NCBI RefSeq assembly: GCF_000719775.1
Contig: NZ_JOHR01000002.1
Location: 271,081 to 335,080 of the forward strand
From: Streptomyces sp. NRRL F-5135
GTDB taxonomy: Bacteria > Actinomycetota > Actinomycetes > Streptomycetales > Streptomycetaceae
Direction of reading: 5' to 3'
DNA length: 64,000 bases
This document shows, one piece after another, positions 9,821 through 16,095 of the stretch; the stretch's first letter is position 1, and each line of letters starts with the position of its first letter. The position numbers were made by a program, and so were the translations under genes. The notes under the pieces were generated by a model, which ran no database searches, had not been told where the DNA came from, and worked only from the letters and a program-made list of their open reading frames with translations.

Positions 9821-10585
9821 TCAGGCGACCTCTGACGCCTCTGTGGGGTCGTCGGCGCCGGGTGTCAGCATGGTTGCGATGGCGGCCCGGCCGCGCTGCT
9901 CGGCCCCTTCGAAGATGTAGTGGTAGTGCTCCCTCAGCACGTCCGTGCTGCTGTGGCCCATCCAGTCGGCCACGTCGTTCTCGGGGACTCCGGCGTACAG
10001 CAGTCGCGAGCCGTAGTAGTGCCGGAGTGAGTGAGCCTTGCAGTACTTCACCTGTCCCTTGCCCAGAGCCTCCATCCAGATCTTCGGGTAGAAGTACGAC
10101 GCGTAGAGGTAGCCAGTCCGCGTCACGTTGGGGAAGAGAAGCCGCTCCGGCCCCCATACGCCGTGGTTCTTGATGTGCCGCCGTAGCTCGAAGGCGACGT
10201 TCAGCGGGAGCGGGACGGTCCGCCCTGGCTCACCTTCATCACGGGCCTTGATGTGCCGACGCTGGATCGCGCTGTTCTTCCCCGACTCGGTGTCTCCGTC
10301 CTCCGCAATCTGGAAGTCGACGCGAAGCGTCTCGGCCTTGAAGTCGATCTGATCGCGGGACACCGCCATGGCCTCACCCAGCCGCAGGCCGCACCCGGCC
10401 ATGAGCCACAGCATCGCGCGGTATCGCGGAGGAGCGGCATCCAGCATCGCCAGAACTTCCCGCGTCGTGAGCCGCCGTGCAGTGCTCTTCTGCTCCCGGA
10501 TCTCCTTGGCGCGGCTGCCCGCGCCCTTGACCTTCTTGCACGGGTTCCGGCCGACGATCTCGTTCTTCGCTCTCCATGGCGCCAT
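9821..10585 (-). pseudogene. Tyrosine recombinase/phage integrase, N-terminally truncated
   Basis: 254 residues cover only the catalytic domain of a tyrosine recombinase. Residues expected for catalysis are visible: R68 (CGLRLGEA), H185 and R188 (HSLRH), H211 (MGHSS) and the nucleophile Y221 or Y223 (REHYHYIF). Streptomyces element integrases are usually near 380-450 aa with an N-terminal SAM-like core-binding domain; here that domain is missing, and an in-frame TAG lies 10 codons before ATG 10585. A GTG at 10599 in another frame reads VARRRW, which resembles an integrase N terminus, so an internal deletion with frameshift is likely. It may still be annotated as a site-specific integrase. Confidence 0.75.
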
Positions 10586-10609
10586 CTTCGGCGGGCCACG
10601 GATGCGGCT

Positions 10610-11157
10610 CTAGCCTGTTTCCTGTTCCCGCAAAAAGTCGTCGCGGATACCTTCGACCAGGCTCCGCATTTGGTCACCGGACAATGCCACTTGTTGTCGT
10701 AGAGGACCGCTTGACGTTCAAGCCTGCCGTTGATCGTCCGGGAGAGAGAGTCCTCACTGAGACTGTGCCGTTGGAGAACGGCACGGATGTACTCCGGTGT
10801 CTGGAGCAAGCCTGGTACCAGGGCGGGCTGGAACAGCCGCAGCGTGGACATCTGGGATTCAAGGGCCTTGGCGGCCTGCTGGCCCTTGTGGACTCCGATG
10901 CGCTTCAACAGGCGCCATGCCGTTGCCTCCGTTGCCGATGCCCGCGCAGCCTCGGTGTACTCCGCCTTGACCTCATCCGAGACGTCGATGGCGGTCAGGA
11001 TGCGTTCTACGTCCGTCGCGCTGGCCGCGAGCTTCGCATTTTCAATCTTGGACAGCTTGGACGGAGACATGAGGGCGCTGCGGGCCACGGCTTTGGCTTC
11101 CTTGCCGGATGCCACTCGCAGCGCCCGCAGCGCGGCTCCAAGCTGTGCTCTGTTCAC
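10610..11157 (-). pseudogene. XRE-family regulator (DUF5753 type) with internal deletion
   Basis: Reading from GTG 11157, the N terminus is a helix-turn-helix (AARSALMSPSKLSKIENAK region), followed by the start of a DUF5753 sensor domain (QPALVPGLLQTPEYIRAVL; GRLERQAVLYD). Near 10685 the frame breaks. A different frame then reads MRSLVEGIRDDFLREQ and stops at TAG 10610-10612, looking like the gene's C terminus. About 180 codons remain where the family has about 270-290. The GTG overlaps the stop of the DUF6879 gene (GTGA), so the two were translationally coupled. The uninterrupted frame from 11178 runs on to 10201 but is not a natural protein beyond residue 165. Confidence 0.65.
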
Positions 11158-11678
11158 GTCCCGTACTTGGCCCACCATTCGGTGAACGGTTCCGCGTGCG
11201 CGAGAGCCGCGTCACGGTGCCCGGAGAATTCCGTCGCTCGTTCCGATGGCAGGACTTCCGAGCCGAGGTACTTTCCGGCGCTGTCGTAGTTCATCACGGC
11301 CACGGACTCGGAGTCGAAGAGCCAGAAGTCAGGTACGTTCTGTAGGGGGCTCGGCCTGTCGGTGATGTCGAGAATGAAGAACTCCTCGCCCCCGGACATG
11401 TTCTTCTGGTACCCCCACCCGAGTTCGAACCTAAGGTAGTCCGTGAGTGGGCGGCGCAGAATGTGAACCCGGTAGACTCGTTTCCCTTTTCCGGTGTGTG
11501 AGCGGAGTTCTTCGACCCAGCCCGCGTTGTAGTCGTCCGGCTGTGGCTCCCCGGTCAGGAACGCGTGATAGGCATCGACGTTCCCCGACTTGCTGTAGTC
11601 GTCAAGGGTTTCGAGTCGGAACGCCTCATGCTGGAACGTGTCGAAGAGGTCGACGAGGGTCCTAGATGAGGTTGTCAC
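11154..11678 (-). CDS. DUF6879 family protein
   Basis: A 174-aa soluble protein matching the Streptomyces DUF6879 family as I remember it: an N-terminal LFDTFQHEAFRLETLDDY motif, a middle with KRVYRVHILRRPLTDYLRFELGWGY, then DFWLFDSESVAVMNYD and a closing FTEWWAKYG. No catalytic motif is visible. It overlaps the 63-aa gene upstream by 17 bp and the XRE gene downstream by 4 bp, so the three form one tight operon. The family is commonly found beside XRE regulators in actinomycetes; its biochemical role is not known to me. Confidence 0.8.
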   Translation of the reverse strand: MTTSSRTLVDLFDTFQHEAFRLETLDDYSKSGNVDAYHAFLTGEPQPDDYNAGWVEELRSHTGKGKRVYRVHILRRPLTDYLRFELGWGYQKNMSGGEEFFILDITDRPSPLQNVPDFWLFDSESVAVMNYDSAGKYLGSEVLPSERATEFSGHRDAALAHAEPFTEWWAKYGT

Positions 11679-11853
11679 GGATGGCCTTCTGGATCAGTTT
11701 CATCGGGATCTCGACCAGGGTTTCGTGAGCGGGAATCTGAAGCCCGTGGTCGGTCGGAGTCTCTCCCTGAACCAGGAGCGTGCCGCGATCCGTCGCGTAG
11801 ATCGTCGGGCAGTCCTTGATGTCGCACGTGCTGACCAGCTTGGTGACCTTCAT
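11662..11853 (-). CDS. Small conserved protein of unknown function, 63 aa
   Basis: Residues include VSTCDIKDCPTIYATDRG and ETPTDHGLQIPAHETLVEIP, with two cysteines six residues apart. GAGGGA lies about 8 bp before ATG 11853. It is the first gene of an overlapping operon with the DUF6879 gene (17-bp overlap) and the XRE gene. I recognise it as a small protein that recurs with those partners in Streptomyces, but no function can be assigned. Confidence 0.7.
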   Translation of the reverse strand: MKVTKLVSTCDIKDCPTIYATDRGTLLVQGETPTDHGLQIPAHETLVEIPMKLIQKAIRDNLI

Positions 11854-12117
11854 GGTCTGGGTTCCCTCTTCCGTGCTGCCAGTACCCCGCGTCTGGGTTG
11901 ATGCTCCCGAGGCCAGGGCGTGCGGGTCAAGCGATCACGGTTGACGGAACGGGAAACCGCATAACCTCCCCGGAGCCTGCCGCTCCTCCGACCGGTGGGG
12001 GAGGCTTCCGCCGGTGCCGCGCCGACCTGGGCGGGTCCTGACGATCACGGGGAAGTGCTGGGGAGCACTCTGCCATGAGGGGTGTCCGTGCAGGTCAGCG
12101 CCGTATGGCCTGTAAAG

Positions 12118-12181
12118 CACCCAGATCTACGAGGGCACGAACCAGGTCCAGCGGATCGTTATGGCGAGGAACCTGCCGTAG
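12118..12181 (+). repeat. attR-like direct repeat (second copy of the acd end)
   Basis: Second copy of the 64-bp repeat at 9558-9621. The encoded peptide (from TQIYEGTNQVQR to the stop codon) is the same despite the mismatches. The native acd terminator follows it, so this side is probably the original chromosomal copy. Confidence 0.85.
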
Positions 12182-12191
12182 AGGGTCCTCG

Positions 12192-12292
12192 GGTCGCGAG
12201 CGGCTTCGCTGCCGACGGCCGGGCGTCAGGTGCCCGGCCGTCGGAGGCCAATCTCAGGCGGCCCGCACTCGCGCGGGCTGACCGAAGTCCGG
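12192..12292 (+). repeat. Terminator-containing direct repeat, copy 1
   Basis: About 100 bp that recur at 15351-15451 in the same orientation with roughly one mismatch per ten bases. It contains a 13-bp perfect hairpin and a second small hairpin (GCCCGC...GCGGGC). The two copies flank the flavoprotein/XRE cargo. Confidence 0.75.
12212..12244 (+). terminator. Strong hairpin, native acd terminator
   Basis: CCGACGGCCGGGC (12212-12224) pairs perfectly with GCCCGGCCGTCGG (12232-12244) around a 7-nt loop, 31 bp past the second copy of the acd stop. Confidence 0.8.
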
Positions 12293-12315
12293 TCGTCGGC
12301 ACTGCGAGCGCCCGA

Positions 12316-12852
12316 TTATCCGCCGGTCACCCTCTCGACCGCGGCAAGCGCCGTGTCCCACGGATAGGGCTTCTTCTCACCCGGCTGGTTCGGTACGAAG
12401 CCACCTTCTCCGTACAGCACCGTCACGCCCATGTCTCTCAGTTCGGCAACGCTCCGGCCAAGCCTTCGATGCTGGGCGTATGCGGCGTTCACGCACGGCA
12501 TCGTCACGAGCGGGATTCCCTTGCCGATTCCCTCCGCGCACACGCCCACGACGAACTTCGACGTCAGGCCGAGTGCCCACTCGTTGATCGTGTTGAACGT
12601 GGCCGGTGCCAACAGGATTGCGTCGGCCTTTGGCCACACGTCCTCCTCGCCGGGCATCTTGTACTCAGAACGCACGGGCCCGCCGGTCAGCCGCTCCAAC
12701 TCGGTTGTCTGTGTGACCAGCCATCGGGCCGCGGTCGGCGTCAACCCGAGCCGTACCTCCCACCCCCGCGACTTCGCCTCGCCGATCACCTCGGCGACAT
12801 CGAAGACCGGGGGCGCCGCGCTGCCGAACAGGTAGAGAGTCCGTGAAGTCAT
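12316..12852 (-). CDS. Flavoprotein of the HFCD / phosphopantothenoylcysteine decarboxylase family
   Basis: A 178-aa flavoprotein-fold protein. The N terminus has a beta strand and glycine-containing loop (LYLFGSAAPPVFD). The FMN-binding PASANT motif of the family appears as LAPATFNTINEWALGL. The family's substrate-clamp motif (PxMNxxMW) is changed to PCVNAAYA, so the classical cysteine decarboxylation is doubtful. It is divergent from an XRE/TPR regulator with a 96-bp shared promoter gap. This pairing recurs in Streptomyces in my memory, but I know of no tested role. A prenyl- or nucleotide-modifying function, or a flavin-based sensor, are alternatives. Confidence 0.8.
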   Translation of the reverse strand: MTSRTLYLFGSAAPPVFDVAEVIGEAKSRGWEVRLGLTPTAARWLVTQTTELERLTGGPVRSEYKMPGEEDVWPKADAILLAPATFNTINEWALGLTSKFVVGVCAEGIGKGIPLVTMPCVNAAYAQHRRLGRSVAELRDMGVTVLYGEGGFVPNQPGEKKPYPWDTALAAVERVTGG

Positions 12853-12910
12853 GCGTCCAGTCGATCACAGGCAGCCGCCTTCGAACCGGGCGTTGCAACG
12901 ACGGGCGCGA

Positions 12911-12945
12911 GTAACGTTCCAGATGACGCGTCAGGAACGGTAACG
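12911..12945. promoter_or_regulatory. Nested palindromes between flavoprotein and XRE/TPR genes
   Basis: CGTTCC (12915-12920) faces GGAACG (12934-12939), and inside lies the perfect palindrome TGACGCGTCA (12924-12933). GTAACG occurs directly repeated at 12911-12916 and 12940-12945. The cluster ends 4 bp before the XRE start codon, a natural place for an autoregulatory operator controlling both genes. Confidence 0.55.
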
Positions 12946-12948
12946 CGT

Positions 12949-14136
12949 ATGTCCAGCAGGACCGATGACGACCACACCGGCACCCGTATCAAGGAACAGC
13001 GCAAGCTGGCGCGCCTGACCCAACGTCGGCTGGCCGAGCGTATTCCGTATTCGTACAGCCTCCTCAACCAGGTGGAGTGCGGTGCTCGTCCGGCGACCGA
13101 CGAATTCGTCGCCGCAGTGGCGCGGGCTCTCGGAGTCGATGTCCGCGTCCTGACGGGGCAGCCGTATGTCAGCCAACTCCGGCAGGACCGCCTCTCGGCT
13201 CTTGTACGGCCGATTCGTGAAGCGCTCGACCTGTACGACTTGGGAGCGAACCCCGACCTTACTGCCCGCCCGGCCGACGTTCTGATCGGGAAGGCGGATC
13301 AGCTCTGCCAGGACGTACGGGCAACTCACCTCCGCAAAGCGGCCGAGAAACTGCCCTGGTTGATCGCGGAGTTGACGCACGTGGCGTGGTCGGCCCCGTC
13401 GACTACGGTCTGGCAGGCTCTCGCCTCCACGTATCGGACCGCGCACGATATCGCCGTCAAGATCGGCTTCTTCGATTTGTCCACGGTGGCTCTCGACCGG
13501 ATGGACTGGGCGGCCGCCAGGGCATCGGATCCGTGTCTCGCCGCGATCCGGCAGTACAAGCGAGCCCTCGGGTACCACAAGGTCGGGGCTCCCGTCGGGG
13601 GACAGAGGCTCATCGCCTCCGGTCACAGCCTTCTCGCCCTGGAATCCTCCCGAGAGGCACTTGTGGTCACGGGGCAACTGCACCTCGGCGCATCCGCCGT
13701 CGCGGCCCGGGCCGGCGACGAGGGTGCTGTCGCCGCGCACATCAAGGCGGCGAGCGACCTGGCGAAGCGCGTGGGCGGAGAGGCCGGTGAGATCCACTGG
13801 TTGTCGTTCGGCCACACGAACGTACATCTGCATGAGATGGGTGCGGCAGTCGCGATGCGCCAGTACGACAAGGCGCTGGTCCAGGCGAGGAAGATGAAGC
13901 TTCCGCCCGACCTGCTCACGAGCCGACGAGCCCGGTTCCTGGTCGACCGGGCGCTTGTCGAAATGGAAACCGGACACTCGGACAAGGCGCTGGAGTACCT
14001 CGTCAAGGCTCGCAAAGCCGCTCCAGAGCAGACCCGTTATCACCCCGCAGCACGGGAGACCATCTCAGGGCTGGTCCGCAAGGCTCGGACCACGCCCGAC
14101 ACTCTGGGGCACATGGCCGCCTGGGTCGGCCTGTAG
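12949..14136 (+). CDS. XRE-family transcriptional regulator with TPR-like C-terminal domain
   Basis: A 395-aa protein. Residues about 10-60 form a helix-turn-helix of the XRE type (GTRIKEQRKLARLTQRRLAE; SYSLLNQVECGARPAT). The remaining 330 or so residues are alpha-helical, with repeated Ala/Leu-rich helices (SGHSLLALESSREALVV; QYDKALVQARKM; ALVEMETGHSDKALEYLVKA) that look like tetratricopeptide repeats. TPR-bearing XRE regulators often bind a small molecule or peptide that changes DNA binding. AGGAACGG lies just before the ATG at 12949. It is divergent from the flavoprotein and followed by very small genes. Confidence 0.85.
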   Translation: MSSRTDDDHTGTRIKEQRKLARLTQRRLAERIPYSYSLLNQVECGARPATDEFVAAVARALGVDVRVLTGQPYVSQLRQDRLSALVRPIREALDLYDLGANPDLTARPADVLIGKADQLCQDVRATHLRKAAEKLPWLIAELTHVAWSAPSTTVWQALASTYRTAHDIAVKIGFFDLSTVALDRMDWAAARASDPCLAAIRQYKRALGYHKVGAPVGGQRLIASGHSLLALESSREALVVTGQLHLGASAVAARAGDEGAVAAHIKAASDLAKRVGGEAGEIHWLSFGHTNVHLHEMGAAVAMRQYDKALVQARKMKLPPDLLTSRRARFLVDRALVEMETGHSDKALEYLVKARKAAPEQTRYHPAARETISGLVRKARTTPDTLGHMAAWVGL

Positions 14137-14239
14137 TAACACTCACAGTAGCCCGGCTCACGGTCGGCGCCGTCTCGGCTGGACGGGCCGACGGAGCACG
14201 TGGTGCGCACTCGCTGGACACAGAGGTTCGGGTTTGCCC

Positions 14240-14488
14240 GTGATCTCCCTCCGTCTCATGCTCCCGGGGCCGACGATCTTCCGCCTCGGCACCTGCTTCA
14301 TCTGCCGTCGACCCGAGCTCTCCACGGTCCGGATCGGCACGATGTCCAGCCCCGGCGGCCCTGGGCATCGCGCCTACGACACACCGCTGTCCGTCTGCCG
14401 TGTCTGCCTGGGACGCCGGATGCTCATGCATCACACCGCACACGCTGACCCAGCCCGCCCATACCTGGCCACCGGCCATCCCTGCTGA
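14240..14488 (+). CDS. Small CxxC zinc-ribbon-like protein, 82 aa
   Basis: Two CxxC pairs about 32 residues apart (TCFICRRPE and VCRVCLGRR) suggest a four-cysteine zinc ribbon. A closing HHTAHADPARP stretch adds histidines. The start is uncertain: GTG 14240, or ATG 14258, which gives 76 aa. It lies 12 bp before the next small gene and 103 bp after the XRE/TPR gene on the same strand. I do not recognise the family. Confidence 0.5.
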   Translation: MISLRLMLPGPTIFRLGTCFICRRPELSTVRIGTMSSPGGPGHRAYDTPLSVCRVCLGRRMLMHHTAHADPARPYLATGHPC

Positions 14489-14499
14489 TTGAGGTCCCG

Positions 14500-14679
14500 A
14501 TGTTCTGTGACCACTGCGGGCAGCCGATCCTGCCAGGCCAGCGGTACACCACCCACCACGTCGAAACCGGCACCGGCGCCGCTCCGCCGGTCCACTGGCA
14601 CACCGCGCCGTGCGGCCAGTCTCCAGCATCGATGCCGCGACGGTCGCCGTTACGGGCCGTCGACCCCGCCGCTGTGTAA
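14500..14679 (+). CDS. Small zinc-finger-like protein, 59 aa, with a TTA codon
   Basis: The N terminus MFCDHCGQPILPGQRY has a CxxC pair, and WHTAPCGQ adds His and Cys, together fitting a single zinc site. GAGG lies about 7 bp before the ATG. It contains one TTA codon (14650-14652), rare in Streptomyces and read by the bldA tRNA, so expression may be delayed to late growth. It starts 12 bp after the preceding small gene. Function unknown. Confidence 0.5.
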   Translation: MFCDHCGQPILPGQRYTTHHVETGTGAAPPVHWHTAPCGQSPASMPRRSPLRAVDPAAV

Positions 14680-14815
14680 GCGGCTGTGACTCCCGCCCCG
14701 GCCGGGCTCCCGGCCAGGAACAGCCGACCGGGGCGGGTGGGCCACCAGGGCCCAGCTCTGCACCACCCGGCGTCCGGACGGACCGGGCGCCGGCTCACAG
14801 GTACAGGAGATCACC

Positions 14816-14950
14816 ATGCGACACCTGCTCGGCCTGGTCAACGGCGGAGAAGACGACGGCGGAGAAGACGACGGTCCGGCGGTAACCCGTCCGGCGGCTG
14901 CGGCGAGGGCGACGGCTGCGGCCGTCAGTAACAACGCGTCACACCATTGA
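14816..14950 (+). CDS. 44-aa peptide with tandem GGEDD repeat
   Basis: A short frame behind an excellent ribosome binding site (AGGAGA at 14805-14810, 5 bp before ATG 14816). It encodes MRHLLGLVN followed by GGEDDGGEDDG, produced by a 15-bp tandem duplication, then an Ala-rich tail ending SNNASHH. No cysteine, signal peptide or membrane segment is visible. The strong SD argues for translation. It follows the XRE/TPR and zinc-protein genes and could be a small regulator or a peptide ligand, but this is a guess. Confidence 0.4.
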   Translation: MRHLLGLVNGGEDDGGEDDGPAVTRPAAAARATAAAVSNNASHH

Positions 14951-15006
14951 AGTGTGCGGCCTCGCCTTTGAGCGGGGCCGCACGGCCACCACTCTCGCAA
15001 GGAGAG

Positions 15007-15573
15007 GTGCCCCATCACCACGCCTACATGTGGCTCGGTCACGGCGACGTACTCGTGAGGCCCGGAGACGCACCACGTCGCCCGGCACACGACGAGTTCC
15101 GCACTACACAGGTCATGCCTCTCGAAAGGGCGGATTTGCTGCTCAAGGCCGCCTCCCGGATCGAAGCCACGTTCGTGGAACCGAAGGAAGCGGCACTCTG
15201 GTACGCGGAAACAGTGGCAGCCCACGCCCCGACATTCGTCGGTGCCTATGGGGCATCCCCCGATCAAGACGAGATCGTCCGGCGACTGTCGGTCGGTGAG
15301 GACGCAGTCGGCGGCTGGTGGGTTGTCGGCGGTCGCTTCCTCGGCGCCCGGTTCGCGCGCGGCTTCGCCGCCGACGGCCGGGCGTCAAGTGCCCGGCCGT
15401 CGGAGGCCGACCTCAGGCGGCCCGCACTCGCGCGGGCTGCCCGAAGCCCGGAGTCCGGGATGAGCCACTGCTCCTCGCAGGCGGCAAGCCCGGGCCCTCG
15501 CGTGCGTGTCAGGGCTTGCGGACTGTTGCGCCGGCCACCGTGTTGGCCGCGTGGTCCTGGAAGTGGACCTTGA
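15007..15573 (+). CDS. Unknown protein, C terminus fused into terminator repeat
   Basis: From about residue 8 the frame reads as a plausible protein (MWLGHGDVLVRPGD; MPLERADLLLKAASRIEATF; EAALWYAETVAAHAP; GGWWVVGGRFLGARF). At about 15351 it runs into copy 2 of the terminator repeat and continues as low-quality Arg/Ala/Ser sequence to a stop at 15573, overlapping the next gene. The original C terminus was probably lost at the repeat junction. AAGGAG lies at 14999-15004 but is too near GTG 15007 and far from ATG 15028, so the start is unclear. I do not recognise the family. Confidence 0.35.
   Translation: MPHHHAYMWLGHGDVLVRPGDAPRRPAHDEFRTTQVMPLERADLLLKAASRIEATFVEPKEAALWYAETVAAHAPTFVGAYGASPDQDEIVRRLSVGEDAVGGWWVVGGRFLGARFARGFAADGRASSARPSEADLRRPALARAARSPESGMSHCSSQAASPGPRVRVRACGLLRRPPCWPRGPGSGP
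15351..15451 (+). repeat. Terminator-containing direct repeat, copy 2
   Basis: Partner of 12192-12292, same orientation. It contains the hairpin 15371-15403 and the small GCCCGC/GCGGGC hairpin. It marks the right edge of the flavoprotein/XRE cargo. Confidence 0.75.
15371..15403. terminator. Strong hairpin in repeat copy 2
   Basis: CCGACGGCCGGGC (15371-15383) pairs perfectly with GCCCGGCCGTCGG (15391-15403) around a 7-nt loop. Placed between convergent transcription units, it can stop both. Confidence 0.75.
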
Positions 15574-15910
15574 CGTAGGCGGCCCCGCCGCGCACGTTCG
15601 CGGGCACGTTGAGCGTGTACTTCGCTGTCGTACCGCAGACCCACGGCGTGATGGCGTAGCCCAGTTCCTTGCCGTTGGCGGCGTGGGCGGAGGCGTAGGT
15701 CCGCCGGCAGTCGTTCTTGCTCACGGACTTCTGCTGCCCGACCACGGCCACCGACCGGTTGTTGAACGTCACGGTTCCCTTCGACCAGGTCTGGCCCCAC
15801 TTGAGGTGGTAGCCGGGTGCTGCTGCGGCGACCGGCAACGCGGGAAGGGCGACGACCATCCCGACGGCCATGCTCAAGGCGCCGAAACCGGCAGCGATCT
15901 TCGAACGCAT
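15509..15910 (-). CDS. Small secreted protein of unknown function
   Basis: 133 aa with a clear Sec signal peptide: MRSK, a hydrophobic core (AAGFGALSMAVGMVVALPAL) and a cleavage site near AAAAP at about residue 30. The mature part is about 100 aa, with two cysteines (NDCRRTY and WVCGTT) that could form one disulfide bond, and a beta-rich pattern. GAGGAGA lies about 6 bp before ATG 15910. It stands alone as the first gene right of the island. I do not recognise the family. Confidence 0.75.
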   Translation of the reverse strand: MRSKIAAGFGALSMAVGMVVALPALPVAAAAPGYHLKWGQTWSKGTVTFNNRSVAVVGQQKSVSKNDCRRTYASAHAANGKELGYAITPWVCGTTAKYTLNVPANVRGGAAYVKVHFQDHAANTVAGATVRKP

Positions 15911-16095
15911 ACTGTCTCCTCACGGGATCGATGCGGCGGACGACGGAGCGACGACGGCTCCGATGCACACCACGGTGTCCTGGCACCGGACCGGGCGGCC
16001 ACCGAACGCCTGGCCGCACAGATTTGCTGCCCGACCGGCAGTCTCGAACGGACCCGGACACGCTGATTTCCCGCATGGGTGGCCAGTACGGCGAC

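Larger units (their letters stand above)
9558..12181. mobile_element. Decayed integrative element inserted at the 3' end of acd
   Basis: Bounded by a 64-bp direct repeat (3 mismatches) of the acyl-CoA dehydrogenase gene end. Inside, all on the minus strand, lie a 63-aa gene, a DUF6879 gene, a broken XRE gene and a tyrosine recombinase lacking its N-terminal half. The recombinase lies nearest the left repeat, as in many Streptomyces integrative elements. No replication (Rep), FtsK/Tra or Kor genes are present, so this is a small or deleted remnant. Insertion leaves acd intact because the repeat restores its end. Confidence 0.75.

Noticed and set aside
11935..12120. A 61-codon minus-strand frame at the right end of the element
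   Set aside because: No SD, poor composition, and it runs up to the att repeat; more likely promoter and att sequence.
14816..14950. The 44-aa peptide as a RiPP precursor processed by the flavoprotein
   Set aside because: HFCD decarboxylases act on C-terminal cysteine; this peptide has none, and no other RiPP enzymes are nearby.
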